Assembly: GCF_002020355.1 (NCBI RefSeq)
Contig: NZ_MPZV01000005.1
Location: 248,001 to 312,000, forward strand
DNA from: Thioclava sediminum
GTDB taxonomy: Bacteria; Pseudomonadota; Alphaproteobacteria; Rhodobacterales; Rhodobacteraceae
DNA length: 64,000 bases
Reading direction: 5' to 3'
In this document: one piece after another, positions 8,071-15,334 of the stretch
How the letters are laid out: every line of letters begins with the position of its first letter
Position numbering within the stretch: the first letter of the stretch is position 1
The notes under the pieces: generated by a model
Told to the model about the DNA's origin: nothing
Database searches by the model: none
Seen by the model: the letters and a program-made list of their open reading frames with translations, nothing else
Made by a program: the position numbers and the translations under genes

Positions 8071-9233
8071 CACAGCGCCTTCATCAACTCAAGCAGCTCC
8101 GCGTCGTAAGCCGCAAGCCGGTCGATCCCGCGCGCCAGCGCCACCTTCGCCTCTGCCGCGAGGCTGTCGCGATCAGCGAACCCTTGCTCCAGCGCCGCCA
8201 TCACTGCATCCGCATCCGCCGAGGTCGCATCGACTGTGTGGTCATATCCCAGCGCGCCGAACAGCCCCGCGAATTTGCGGCTATAGGCGAGCGGCACCAC
8301 AGCGACACCGGACGAGAACGCCGCGATACAGGCATGCATCCGTGCGCCGGTGAAGAAATCGAGCCCCGCGATATAGCTCTTCGCCTCGGACGGGCTTGCG
8401 AAGGCGGGCGCGCAGATCACATCATGCTCGGCCGCCAGCGTCTTACAGGCGCGCAGGTCATCCTCGATCACCATCGGGCCTTCGGGCACGATCACATGCG
8501 GGACCAGATGGACCTCGGCCCCCTGCCCCTTGAACCAGTCGATCGCGCGCGCGATCAGCGCGGGATAATCCAGCGCCATCCCGAAATCATTGCCCCCGTG
8601 ATAACCCCCCGCCATCAGCAGCCCCGAGACGTTGATACCCACGCGCACCGGACCACCGTCACGCGGCGCGGGCGGGTCATAGGGCAGCCGCAGCGCCAGA
8701 TCGGAGGCCAGAACCGGCGCGCCGCGATAGCCCAGATCGTCCAGCGCCGCGCGCGAGCGTTCGTCGCGCACCGCCACCAAAGCCGAACGGTTGAGGCTCA
8801 TCCGCGCCAGCCGCTTCGACCAGCCCTTGGTGAACGGCCCCACGGTCTGCGGCGCGACCACCAGAGGCGTGCCCGCGAGATGGGTGGCGAACTTCATCCA
8901 GAACATCTTCACCAGCCGCGAGGTGCCGTAGATGTCGGCGAAACTGTCGCCGCCGCCAATGTCGATCACCAGATCGGCTACCTTAACTTCGGCCCACAAC
9001 CCTTTGGGAGATTTCAGGAAAGCGCCATCCACCTCGATCAGCCGCAAGTCGTCGCCCGCCACATAAGGCGTGCGCCGGTCCTTCCAGTCGAGCACGGTGA
9101 TCGCGATCTCGCGCCCTGCCTTGGCAGCAAGATCGCGCAGCAGGGCGATCTCCGACACGGTCAGCGCGCCGACGCCAAGATTGTCCGAACGCGTCGAGTG
9201 GAAGATCAGGCAGACGCGCAGCGTGCGGCTCAT
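8070..9233 (-). CDS. Polysaccharide pyruvyl transferase family protein
   Basis: 387 residues, resembling the WcaK/CsaB-type family that moves a pyruvyl group from phosphoenolpyruvate onto a sugar as a ketal, giving the polymer a negative charge. Visible family-like features are an N-terminal DNLGVGALTVSEIALL segment, VIDIGGGDSFADIYG, APQTVGPF near residue 135, VAVRDERS, and a C-terminal GARMHACIAAFSSGVAVVPL. The ATG is at 9233, inside a four-base overlap (ATGA) with the upstream iron-sulfur gene. A longer in-frame reading upstream lies inside that other gene and is rejected. The acceptor sugar is unknown. Confidence 0.85.
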   Translation of the reverse strand: MSRTLRVCLIFHSTRSDNLGVGALTVSEIALLRDLAAKAGREIAITVLDWKDRRTPYVAGDDLRLIEVDGAFLKSPKGLWAEVKVADLVIDIGGGDSFADIYGTSRLVKMFWMKFATHLAGTPLVVAPQTVGPFTKGWSKRLARMSLNRSALVAVRDERSRAALDDLGYRGAPVLASDLALRLPYDPPAPRDGGPVRVGINVSGLLMAGGYHGGNDFGMALDYPALIARAIDWFKGQGAEVHLVPHVIVPEGPMVIEDDLRACKTLAAEHDVICAPAFASPSEAKSYIAGLDFFTGARMHACIAAFSSGVAVVPLAYSRKFAGLFGALGYDHTVDATSADADAVMAALEQGFADRDSLAAEAKVALARGIDRLAAYDAELLELMKAL

Positions 9234-10468
9234 TTTCGGCCCCGCAACACACGTCGGACCGTGCCTGCGAAATTGCGCAGGTTCCGCGTGACCGGGTTTT
9301 GCAGCGCGCAGGCGCGCAGGTTCATCCCCTCGTAGCGCGGGATCGGGCGGGCCATCAGTTTGAGCGCGGCGAGACGCGCAAAAAGGGCGCGGCGGCGTTC
9401 GCGCTGGCCGGGCTGGATCGCGGCCAGCTCCGCCACATCGAACAGCGTGGTTTCCACGGCTCCTGCCGTTTCGGCTTCGGCCAATATCTCGGCCCCCAAG
9501 CGCGTGCGCGCCACGATCAGGCTGCGTCCCGGCGCCTCCTCGAACAGCGGATAGCCCGCATCGTCGGCCTCCCACGCATCGGCGCAGACCAGATCGGCGG
9601 CCACGCCGGTACCATCGGCGCAAATCTTGCAGCGGTGCTGGACGTGGCGCGAGAGCACCCCGCCCCAGGCCGCGTGATAGCTCGTCTCACGGGTGGAGCC
9701 ATCATGCAGCTCGGCCACCGTCTTGCCCGGCCAGCCATTGCCGCGATAGCGCAGGCCCGCGAGCTGCTCCTCGGGCGCGCCCATCTCCGCCAGCAACTCC
9801 CGCGCGCCCTCTGCACTGGGAACGCCAGCGCAGAAGAAGGACAGGATCACCGGGAAACTCCGCGCAAGTTTCGGATCGCGCGCGACCAGCGCCCGCAAAG
9901 CCACCGCATCGCAAGGCTTTCCGATCACCGCGAAGCGCCGCCCATCCGCGATCAGCGTCGACAGGTCCGCCAGCGGCGCCGAGGGCGCATAGCGCGAGCC
10001 CGCCGCCCCCAGAACCTCGTCGCGCGTGGTGCTGAGCCGCATCCGGTTGCCGATCGGGTTGTCTGGATCGGGCTCGATCTGGGCGATGGCATCGACGCGG
10101 CCCGATTGCAGCAGATGCAGCGCCAGCGCCGAGAGCGCCCCGCCTGAGGCTCCCGCATGGCGCAGGTCCGCGTCGGTGGCATGGCCCGCTTTCATCTCCA
10201 TGAACCGCCCCCAGAGCGGTTCCTCTCCGGGCGCCACGCGCTGCGCGCTCTGGCCCAGGCCCGGGCAGCACGCGGCGATGGCAGTCTCTGCCCGTGCGCT
10301 GATCTCGGCGCTTTGCACCGGGCGCAGGAAGCCGCGCGCATCGGGCGCCATCGCGATCTCATCCGGCGCCACCCCGGCGCACAGCCCGCAGCCCGCGCAG
10401 AGATCGCCCGCCGCGACATGGGCGAGCGCCTCGCTCGAAGGCGTCGAAATGGGGCTGTGATGGGTCAT
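9230..10468 (-). CDS. Coenzyme F420 hydrogenase/dehydrogenase beta-subunit-like iron-sulfur protein
   Basis: 412 residues. The N-terminal motif CAGCGLC (Cys24, 27, 30) is a ferredoxin-like cluster site; further on are RHAGASGGALSALALHLL (about 100), VIGKPCDAVALRAL (about 190), FFCAGVPS and HRCKICADG. This is the FrhB/FdhB-like flavin and iron-sulfur family. Members also occur in polysaccharide loci of bacteria without F420, often beside a WcaK-type pyruvyl transferase, as here; their reaction there is not established to my knowledge. It is first in the leftward operon, and its stop overlaps the next start by four bases. A role in modifying a sugar or pyruvyl group is my inference. Confidence 0.8.
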   Translation of the reverse strand: MTHHSPISTPSSEALAHVAAGDLCAGCGLCAGVAPDEIAMAPDARGFLRPVQSAEISARAETAIAACCPGLGQSAQRVAPGEEPLWGRFMEMKAGHATDADLRHAGASGGALSALALHLLQSGRVDAIAQIEPDPDNPIGNRMRLSTTRDEVLGAAGSRYAPSAPLADLSTLIADGRRFAVIGKPCDAVALRALVARDPKLARSFPVILSFFCAGVPSAEGARELLAEMGAPEEQLAGLRYRGNGWPGKTVAELHDGSTRETSYHAAWGGVLSRHVQHRCKICADGTGVAADLVCADAWEADDAGYPLFEEAPGRSLIVARTRLGAEILAEAETAGAVETTLFDVAELAAIQPGQRERRRALFARLAALKLMARPIPRYEGMNLRACALQNPVTRNLRNFAGTVRRVLRGRK

Positions 10469-10549
10469 GCTCGGCCGATCTGGTTTTTCAAGGAGTTGAA
10501 CAGCAAAGCCGTGAATCTGGCAAGGCTTGGCTGGGTCGGTCGGCGCGCG

Positions 10550-10563
10550 TGACGTGGCCGTCA
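10550..10563. promoter_or_regulatory. Palindrome TGACG-N4-CGTCA between divergent glycan genes
   Basis: TGACGTGGCCGTCA is a perfect 14-bp palindrome in the 198-base gap between the leftward iron-sulfur gene (start 10468) and the rightward flippase (start 10667). The site could control either promoter. It shares the TGACG half-site with the palindrome at 7121-7128, though with different spacing. No clear -35/-10 pair is evident. Confidence 0.3.
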
Positions 10564-10666
10564 AGCCACAGCCGCCACAGCGCGCTTGACCCGACGGCCC
10601 CTCGGGCGGGATTATGGGCGCAAAACATGCGCGGGCGGCCAAACCCCGCGCCATATCGGACAGTAC

Positions 10667-12058
10667 ATGCTTCGCACCGCGATCCTCATTCTCAGCGGGA
10701 ACGCCGCCACCTCGGCGCTGATGCTCGCGCGCAACCTCGCGATCGCGCGGCTGATCCCGGTGGCCGATTACGGCGTGGCCGCGACTTTCGCGATGGTGAT
10801 GGCGGTGATCGAGATGGGCTCGACGCTGGGGCTGCAGCAGCAGATCGTGCAGTCGAAGCGCGGCGACGACCCGGCGTTTCAGGCGGCACTGCAAGGTTTC
10901 CAACTGCTGCGCGGCGTGATCGCGGCGGCGGCGCTGTTCGTACTGGCCGGGCCGATCGCAGGCTTCCTCGCGATCCCAGAGGCCGCATCTGCCTATCGCT
11001 GGCTCGCGCTTGTGCCGCTCCTGACGGCGGCGCAGCATTTCGACATCCACCGCGCCCAGCGCAGGGGCCACTACCGCCCGATGCTACTGACAGGCGCCCT
11101 GCCCGCACTGGCCGCGCTGATCGCGATCTGGCCGCTCTCGCGCCTCTTCGACGACTGGCAGGTAGCGCTTTGGGCGATCCTGCTGCACGCGGCCCTCGGC
11201 GTTCTGGTCTCGCACCTGATGGCCGAGCGCCGCTACCGCCCGCGCCTCGACCGCACCGAGATGCGCGCGAACCTGCGTTTCGGCGCGCCGCTTCTGGCCA
11301 ATGCGGCCCTGATGTATCTGGTCTTTCAGGGCGACAAGATCATCGTCGGGCGACTGGCGGGGATGGAGGCGCTGGCGATCTTCGCGATGGGCATGACGCT
11401 GACGCTGACGCCCACGTTGATCGGCGCGAAATCGGTGCAGAACCTCTTTCTGCCGAAACTTTCGGCCGCGCATGGCCGTGCGGACGCCTCCGCGCATCGC
11501 CAGCTTGCCGGGGCGACCTTCGAGGGGATGTTCCTCACCGGATCGATCCTGCTGCTGGGCACGGTCCTGATCGGACCGCTCGTCGTCACGGCCCTTCTGG
11601 GGGCGAAATATGCAAACCTCCTGCCGCTCCTGATCCCCTTCGCGCTGATGAATGCGCTCCGCGCGATCAAGAACGGGCCGAGCACGGTCGCGCTCTCGGC
11701 GGGGCAGACCGATAACGGCTTTTGGGGGAACCTGCCCCGGATCGGGGTGCTGCCGCTGAGCTATTGGGCGCTGATTGAGACCGGCTCGGTCGTGCCGGTG
11801 ATCTGGCTCGGGGTCGCGGGCGAGGCGATCGGTCTTGGCGTGGCGCTCTGGCGGCTGTCACGGGTCATGGCGCTGCCTCAGGTGGGCCGCGCCGCGCTGA
11901 CGACCGCACTCGTGTTGATCGCGGTCCCGCTGATCACACTCGCCGCGCCCGGCGCGCTGGTGATCTGGCCGGTCGCGCTGATCCTGATCGCGGTGCAACT
12001 TGCCGCCCTGCCCCATCTGCGGGCCTATTTGGGACGCCCGCAGATCGGCACTGCCTGA
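10667..12058 (+). CDS. Lipopolysaccharide/exopolysaccharide flippase (Wzx/MOP family)
   Basis: 463 residues with about 12-14 hydrophobic spans, such as ILILSGNAATSALMLARNLA, VIAAAALFVLAGPIAGFLA and ILLLGTVLIGPLVVTALLG. The opening (NLAIARLIPVADYGVAATFA) is characteristic of polysaccharide transporters that flip undecaprenyl-linked repeat units across the inner membrane. The ATG at 10667 is preferred: the 27 in-frame codons before it are arginine/glycine-rich and would put a charged tail before the first membrane span. The ribosome site is weak (ATCGGA). Diverges from the iron-sulfur gene and completes a Wzx/Wzy-type set with the O-antigen ligase-like protein at 3532-4935. Confidence 0.82.
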   Translation: MLRTAILILSGNAATSALMLARNLAIARLIPVADYGVAATFAMVMAVIEMGSTLGLQQQIVQSKRGDDPAFQAALQGFQLLRGVIAAAALFVLAGPIAGFLAIPEAASAYRWLALVPLLTAAQHFDIHRAQRRGHYRPMLLTGALPALAALIAIWPLSRLFDDWQVALWAILLHAALGVLVSHLMAERRYRPRLDRTEMRANLRFGAPLLANAALMYLVFQGDKIIVGRLAGMEALAIFAMGMTLTLTPTLIGAKSVQNLFLPKLSAAHGRADASAHRQLAGATFEGMFLTGSILLLGTVLIGPLVVTALLGAKYANLLPLLIPFALMNALRAIKNGPSTVALSAGQTDNGFWGNLPRIGVLPLSYWALIETGSVVPVIWLGVAGEAIGLGVALWRLSRVMALPQVGRAALTTALVLIAVPLITLAAPGALVIWPVALILIAVQLAALPHLRAYLGRPQIGTA

Positions 12059-12132
12059 CCCCGCGCCTCTGTACGATTTTCGTGCTACACTCCCCGATGA
12101 CGCGCGCCATAAACCAAAGAGGGAGGATCGGT

Positions 12133-13158
12133 ATGAACCGGTTTCTGGGTTATGTCTTCGTCGCGGCTTTGTCATTCACCACACCTGTCCTTGCCGAGGA
12201 GATGCGCGAGGTTCCGGTCTATTTCTCAGCCGGAGCGGATAACGCGGTTCTGAGCGATCGCATCAAGGGCTATGACAGCGTGATCTACACGATCGGCGCC
12301 GAGGCCGGACAGACGATCGATATCAAGCTGTCCACGAACCACACCGCCACGTATTTCAACCTCTACGGTCCCGGGAGCGGCCCGGGCGATCAGGCGATCA
12401 TGACCAGCCAGTTAACGCCCGAGCTGAACCACTACAAAGGCACGCTGCCCAGTTCGGGAACCTACAAGATCTCGGTCTACATGATGCGCTCGGCGGCCCG
12501 GCGCGACGAGGTTGCGAATTTCGACATCCGGATCGGGATCACCGGGAAGACCGGCGCGATCGTGCAGGGCGATTATGCCGACGGGCTGCAGGGCGGGCCC
12601 GATTTCTGGGAGGTCCAGACCGGCGACATCAACGATCCGCTGAACCTGCGCGCGGGGCCCTCGACCGGGGCGGCGATCCTCGGGCGGTTCCCCGAGGGGG
12701 CGATCCTGCGCAACATGGGTTGTCGGATGGCCGAGGGACAGCGTTGGTGTCAGGTCGCGGCGACCGAAGGGTCTCTGACCGGCTGGGTTGCCGGGCGCTA
12801 CCTTCGCGAAGGCTCTGCCCCGCCGCCACGCGTGGCCGAACCCGAGACCCGCGAGCAGCAGGTCCAGTTCGCCCCCGGCACAAGCGGCGCGGTGCTGAGA
12901 TCGACCCTCGCCCCCGGAGCCGCGGTGAACTACCGGCTCGGTGCTCGCGAAAAGCAGTTCCTGACGGCGCAGCTCCAGACCGACTCGCCTGCGGTGCATT
13001 TCAACATCTTCACCCCGGACGGCGCGCTTCTCTACGAGAGCCGCGGCGGCAGGCGGGACTATCGCGGCCAGCTCTGGCTCAACGGCGAGAACCGGATCAC
13101 CGTCTACAATATCGGCGACGCCTCTGCCCCCTTCACGATGATCGTCGTGATCGAGTGA
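12133..13158 (+). CDS. Periplasmic SH3b protein flanked by two PliG-like (lysozyme inhibitor) domains
   Basis: 341 residues with a Sec signal (MNRFLGYVFVAALSF ... VLAEE) and GGGAGGA 6 bases before the ATG. Residues about 26-140 (IKGYDSVIYTIGAEAGQTID, NLYGPG, LTPELNHYKGTLPSSGTYK, RSAARRDE) match the layout I remember for PliG, the periplasmic inhibitor of g-type lysozyme (IKGYD, LFGPG, SPELD, SGKYELRV, NDARK). Residues about 165-230 form an SH3b domain (PLNLRAGPSTGAAILGRFPE ... WCQV ... GWVAGRYL). A second, weaker PliG-like unit occupies 245-341 (HFNIFTPDGALLYESRGGR). The domain reading is from memory, so function (lysozyme inhibition or wall binding) is inferred. Confidence 0.7.
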   Translation: MNRFLGYVFVAALSFTTPVLAEEMREVPVYFSAGADNAVLSDRIKGYDSVIYTIGAEAGQTIDIKLSTNHTATYFNLYGPGSGPGDQAIMTSQLTPELNHYKGTLPSSGTYKISVYMMRSAARRDEVANFDIRIGITGKTGAIVQGDYADGLQGGPDFWEVQTGDINDPLNLRAGPSTGAAILGRFPEGAILRNMGCRMAEGQRWCQVAATEGSLTGWVAGRYLREGSAPPPRVAEPETREQQVQFAPGTSGAVLRSTLAPGAAVNYRLGAREKQFLTAQLQTDSPAVHFNIFTPDGALLYESRGGRRDYRGQLWLNGENRITVYNIGDASAPFTMIVVIE

Positions 13159-13190
13159 GCACGCGGGCGCAAACCGGGGAGGTCAAATCG

Positions 13191-13610
13191 ATGACGAAGA
13201 TGACGACACTCACACGCAGGGCCGCCACCGCGATCCTCGCAGGAATGACCCTGATCGCGCTCGCAGCCTGCGTCCCAGAGCCACCCGACGGACGGCCAAG
13301 CCCGCTCGACGGGCACTGGGTCGGAAGGTACACCCCTCAGTCCATGCGTGTGATGGATCGCCCCTGCACACCGGGCTATGGCGGGATACGCATACAAGAC
13401 GGCCGGGTTTCGGGCGAGGCTACCAACACCTACGGAGCCTCCTACAGGATTTCCGGGCATGTCGTCGGAGCCGACCGGATCGTCGGGAATTTCTACTTCC
13501 GGACGCGCTCTGTCGGCTCGCTCAAGGGGCACCTCGTCAAAGGGCGCCTCGTGGGGAATTATGAAAACGTCGATGGGTGCAGGGGCAGCTGGGTCGCCAC
13601 GCGTCAGTGA
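13191..13610 (+). CDS. Small predicted lipoprotein, function unknown
   Basis: 139 residues. The start at 13191 follows GGGGAGGT at 13176-13183. The signal peptide ends in a lipobox (LIALAAC, Cys near residue 27), so the mature protein should be lipid-anchored. The rest (DGHWVGRYTP, GYGGIRIQDGRVSGEATN, ISGHVVGADRIVGNFYFR, KGRLVGNYEN) reads as a compact beta-rich domain of repeated G-x-I/V strands. It starts 32 bases after the SH3/PliG-like protein and is probably co-transcribed with it. It converges on yjdM, with six bases between the stop codons. I do not recognise a named family. Confidence 0.75.
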   Translation: MTKMTTLTRRAATAILAGMTLIALAACVPEPPDGRPSPLDGHWVGRYTPQSMRVMDRPCTPGYGGIRIQDGRVSGEATNTYGASYRISGHVVGADRIVGNFYFRTRSVGSLKGHLVKGRLVGNYENVDGCRGSWVATRQ

Positions 13611-13616
13611 GCAGGC

Positions 13617-13958
13617 TTACTCGGAAACCTTTTTCACGAATTGCGACTTCAGCCCCATCTGGCCGATGCCGGGCACCTTGCAGTCGATGTCGTGATCGCC
13701 ATCCACGAGACGAATGCCGCGCACCTTGGTGCCGACCTTCACGACCGAGGAAGAGCCCTTCACCTTGAGGTCCTTGATCACGGTCACCGTGTCGCCGTCG
13801 TTCAGTACGTTGCCGACCGCGTCGCGCACCTCGGCGGGCGCATCCGCGTCACCCGAGGCCGACCATTCATGGCAGCATTCGGGACAGATCAGGAGGGCGT
13901 CCATCTCGTAGGTGAAGGACGAATTGCATTCGGGGCACGGGGGCAAGGTATCGCTCAT
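13617..13958 (-). CDS. yjdM: YjdM/PhnA-type zinc-ribbon protein
   Basis: 113 residues. An N-terminal zinc ribbon, [20 protein letters not shown] with a following CC, is followed by the conserved C-terminal KOW-like part ([20 protein letters not shown] ... [20 protein letters not shown]). The family is often called alkylphosphonate utilisation protein PhnA, but it is not a phosphonoacetate hydrolase and its biochemical role is unclear. Length and motifs agree with the family. It is a stand-alone leftward gene with its own start at 13958, facing the small lipoprotein gene. Confidence 0.9.
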   Translation of the reverse strand: MSDTLPPCPECNSSFTYEMDALLICPECCHEWSASGDADAPAEVRDAVGNVLNDGDTVTVIKDLKVKGSSSVVKVGTKVRGIRLVDGDHDIDCKVPGIGQMGLKSQFVKKVSE

Positions 13959-14060
13959 GGGTCATGCCCTTAGTCTCACGCGCCTGTTATCGCCAGAAAA
14001 ATCGTTCACCTGCGACAAAAAGCGAGATGCACCGGTGCGACCGGCGCGGCTCCAGCCTAC

Positions 14061-14675
14061 TCAGGCGGGATCGGGCAGACCGTGAACCTCGCCCGCGCGA
14101 AGCACTTCGGGCGCATAGGCCTTACGAGCGAACACCTCACGGACATCCTCGACGAAGCTATCCAGCGGGTCCATAGGATAGGCCGGATCGAAGCTCGACT
14201 GATCCCAGCGCTCGCAGAATTGCTCGCAGCTACTATAGCAGGGATGGTCCTTGAACTTCTGCCGCTCTTCCGGGTCCCAACCGTAGTGATGGCCGTAATA
14301 GGCCATCTGGAAGATGCCGTGATGCTCCACCACCCACGAGACCTCTTCGCGGACATAGGGGCGCAGGATTTCAGCGGCCATCCGGTCGTGGTTCTGCGGG
14401 GCGAGCCGGTCGCCGATATCGTGCAGCAGCGCCGCCACGACCCAGTCGAGATCCGCCCCGTCGCGCCGCGCCCGCGTTGCCGCCTGCAGCCCGTGTTCGA
14501 GCCGCGTGATCTGGTAGCCCGACAGCGTCTCCTCCGCCTGCGCGGCCAATTCGCGCAACAGCCGGTCCGCCGTGCCTGCAAGGAAGGGCTTTTCCAGCTC
14601 TTCGAGCAGTTCGTAATCCTCGCGGGTGCCGTCTTTCATCTGGGTGAAGGAGACTGTCGGTCCGGATGCGGTCAT
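14061..14675 (-). CDS. HD-domain protein (metal-dependent phosphohydrolase / PhnZ-like oxygenase superfamily)
   Basis: 204 residues. HD-type metal ligands are visible in order: RLEHGLQAA (His about 70), LLHDIGD (His-Asp about 88), PQNHDRMAAE (His), WVVEHHGIF (His) and a late DPLDSF. This order matches the small HD proteins that include the PhnZ/TmpB mixed-valent di-iron oxygenases; the extra histidine I recall after the HD pair in PhnZ is replaced here by Asp in HDIGD. The ATG at 14675 follows GAAGGACCGCAG. No phosphonate genes adjoin it apart from yjdM, so whether it is an oxygenase or a hydrolase stays open. Confidence 0.75.
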   Translation of the reverse strand: MTASGPTVSFTQMKDGTREDYELLEELEKPFLAGTADRLLRELAAQAEETLSGYQITRLEHGLQAATRARRDGADLDWVVAALLHDIGDRLAPQNHDRMAAEILRPYVREEVSWVVEHHGIFQMAYYGHHYGWDPEERQKFKDHPCYSSCEQFCERWDQSSFDPAYPMDPLDSFVEDVREVFARKAYAPEVLRAGEVHGLPDPA

Positions 14676-14796
14676 CTGCGGTCCTTCCGGTTGCGGGTTT
14701 CAATCCTCGGCCCCCTCGGGCCCCTGCGCATATCGTGACGCGAGGCCGCGCAAATGACCAGAGCCCGTCCCTGCCCTATCCGCAAGAAATAATGCG

Positions 14797-14824
14797 GCCC
14801 TCTCCGGGGGGTTGGAGAGGGCCA
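14797..14824 (-). terminator. Intrinsic terminator for the nrdJ transcript
   Basis: A perfect 10-bp stem GGCCCTCTCC / GGAGAGGGCC (14797-14806, 14815-14824) with an 8-base loop. Read leftwards it is followed by GCATTATTTCTT, a T-rich stretch. It lies about 115 bases past the small gene downstream of nrdJ. Nothing coding is seen in 14676-14939. Confidence 0.65.
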
Positions 14825-14939
14825 GTTTCGCCGATCAGGCTCATTAGTTTACCGCCCGAGCTGTTTTTAGTCTCGCCTGGTCCTTCTCGGCGTCTGGGGC
14901 GAGCGCACCCGCCCCGGATCTCGTTAGCGCGCGCGGCGC

Positions 14940-15185
14940 TTAGTGCAGCGCCATCTCGCGCGCGGTCATCAGTGTGACGGTGGTCGCACCGCCGCCCATG
15001 CGGATATCAGTCACGTCGAGCGCGTGGTGATCGAGGTCGCCGCCGAGGCAGGCGATCTCGATGCCGGTGAAGGTCGCGTCGATCAGCGAGGTCAGTTCCT
15101 CGCCCACCAGTTCGGCCTCGATGCCACCGGGAATCCGGCGCGTGGCTTTCGGGGTCACCTTCTTATTGCCGACGATCAGATCCAA
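14940..15185 (-). CDS. Small protein downstream of nrdJ, TTG start, function unknown
   Basis: 81 residues if translation begins at the TTG at 15185, which has a near-ideal AGGAG (15196-15192) six bases upstream. The reading frame continues upstream without ATG in a sensible place and would overlap nrdJ, so I favour the TTG. The product (opening MDLIVGNKKVTPKATRR, then ELTSLIDATFTGIEIACLGG and TDIRMGGGATTVTLMTARE) looks like a compact globular domain without signal peptide or membrane span. It is 149 bases after nrdJ on the same strand and ahead of the shared terminator, so it is probably co-transcribed. I do not recognise a family. Confidence 0.55.
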   Translation of the reverse strand: MDLIVGNKKVTPKATRRIPGGIEAELVGEELTSLIDATFTGIEIACLGGDLDHHALDVTDIRMGGGATTVTLMTAREMALH

Positions 15186-15334
15186 TTTCCGCTCCTTTTG
15201 CCGCCTTTGGCGGTCGTACTGTCCCTCGGCCCCGCCATGCGAATAGGCCCCAGTCGTCACGTCCCAGTCCCCGACACGCGGATCGCGTGGCGTCGTCGTC
15301 GGGGCCCCAGCCGCCAGACCGGAGCCCCTGTCCC

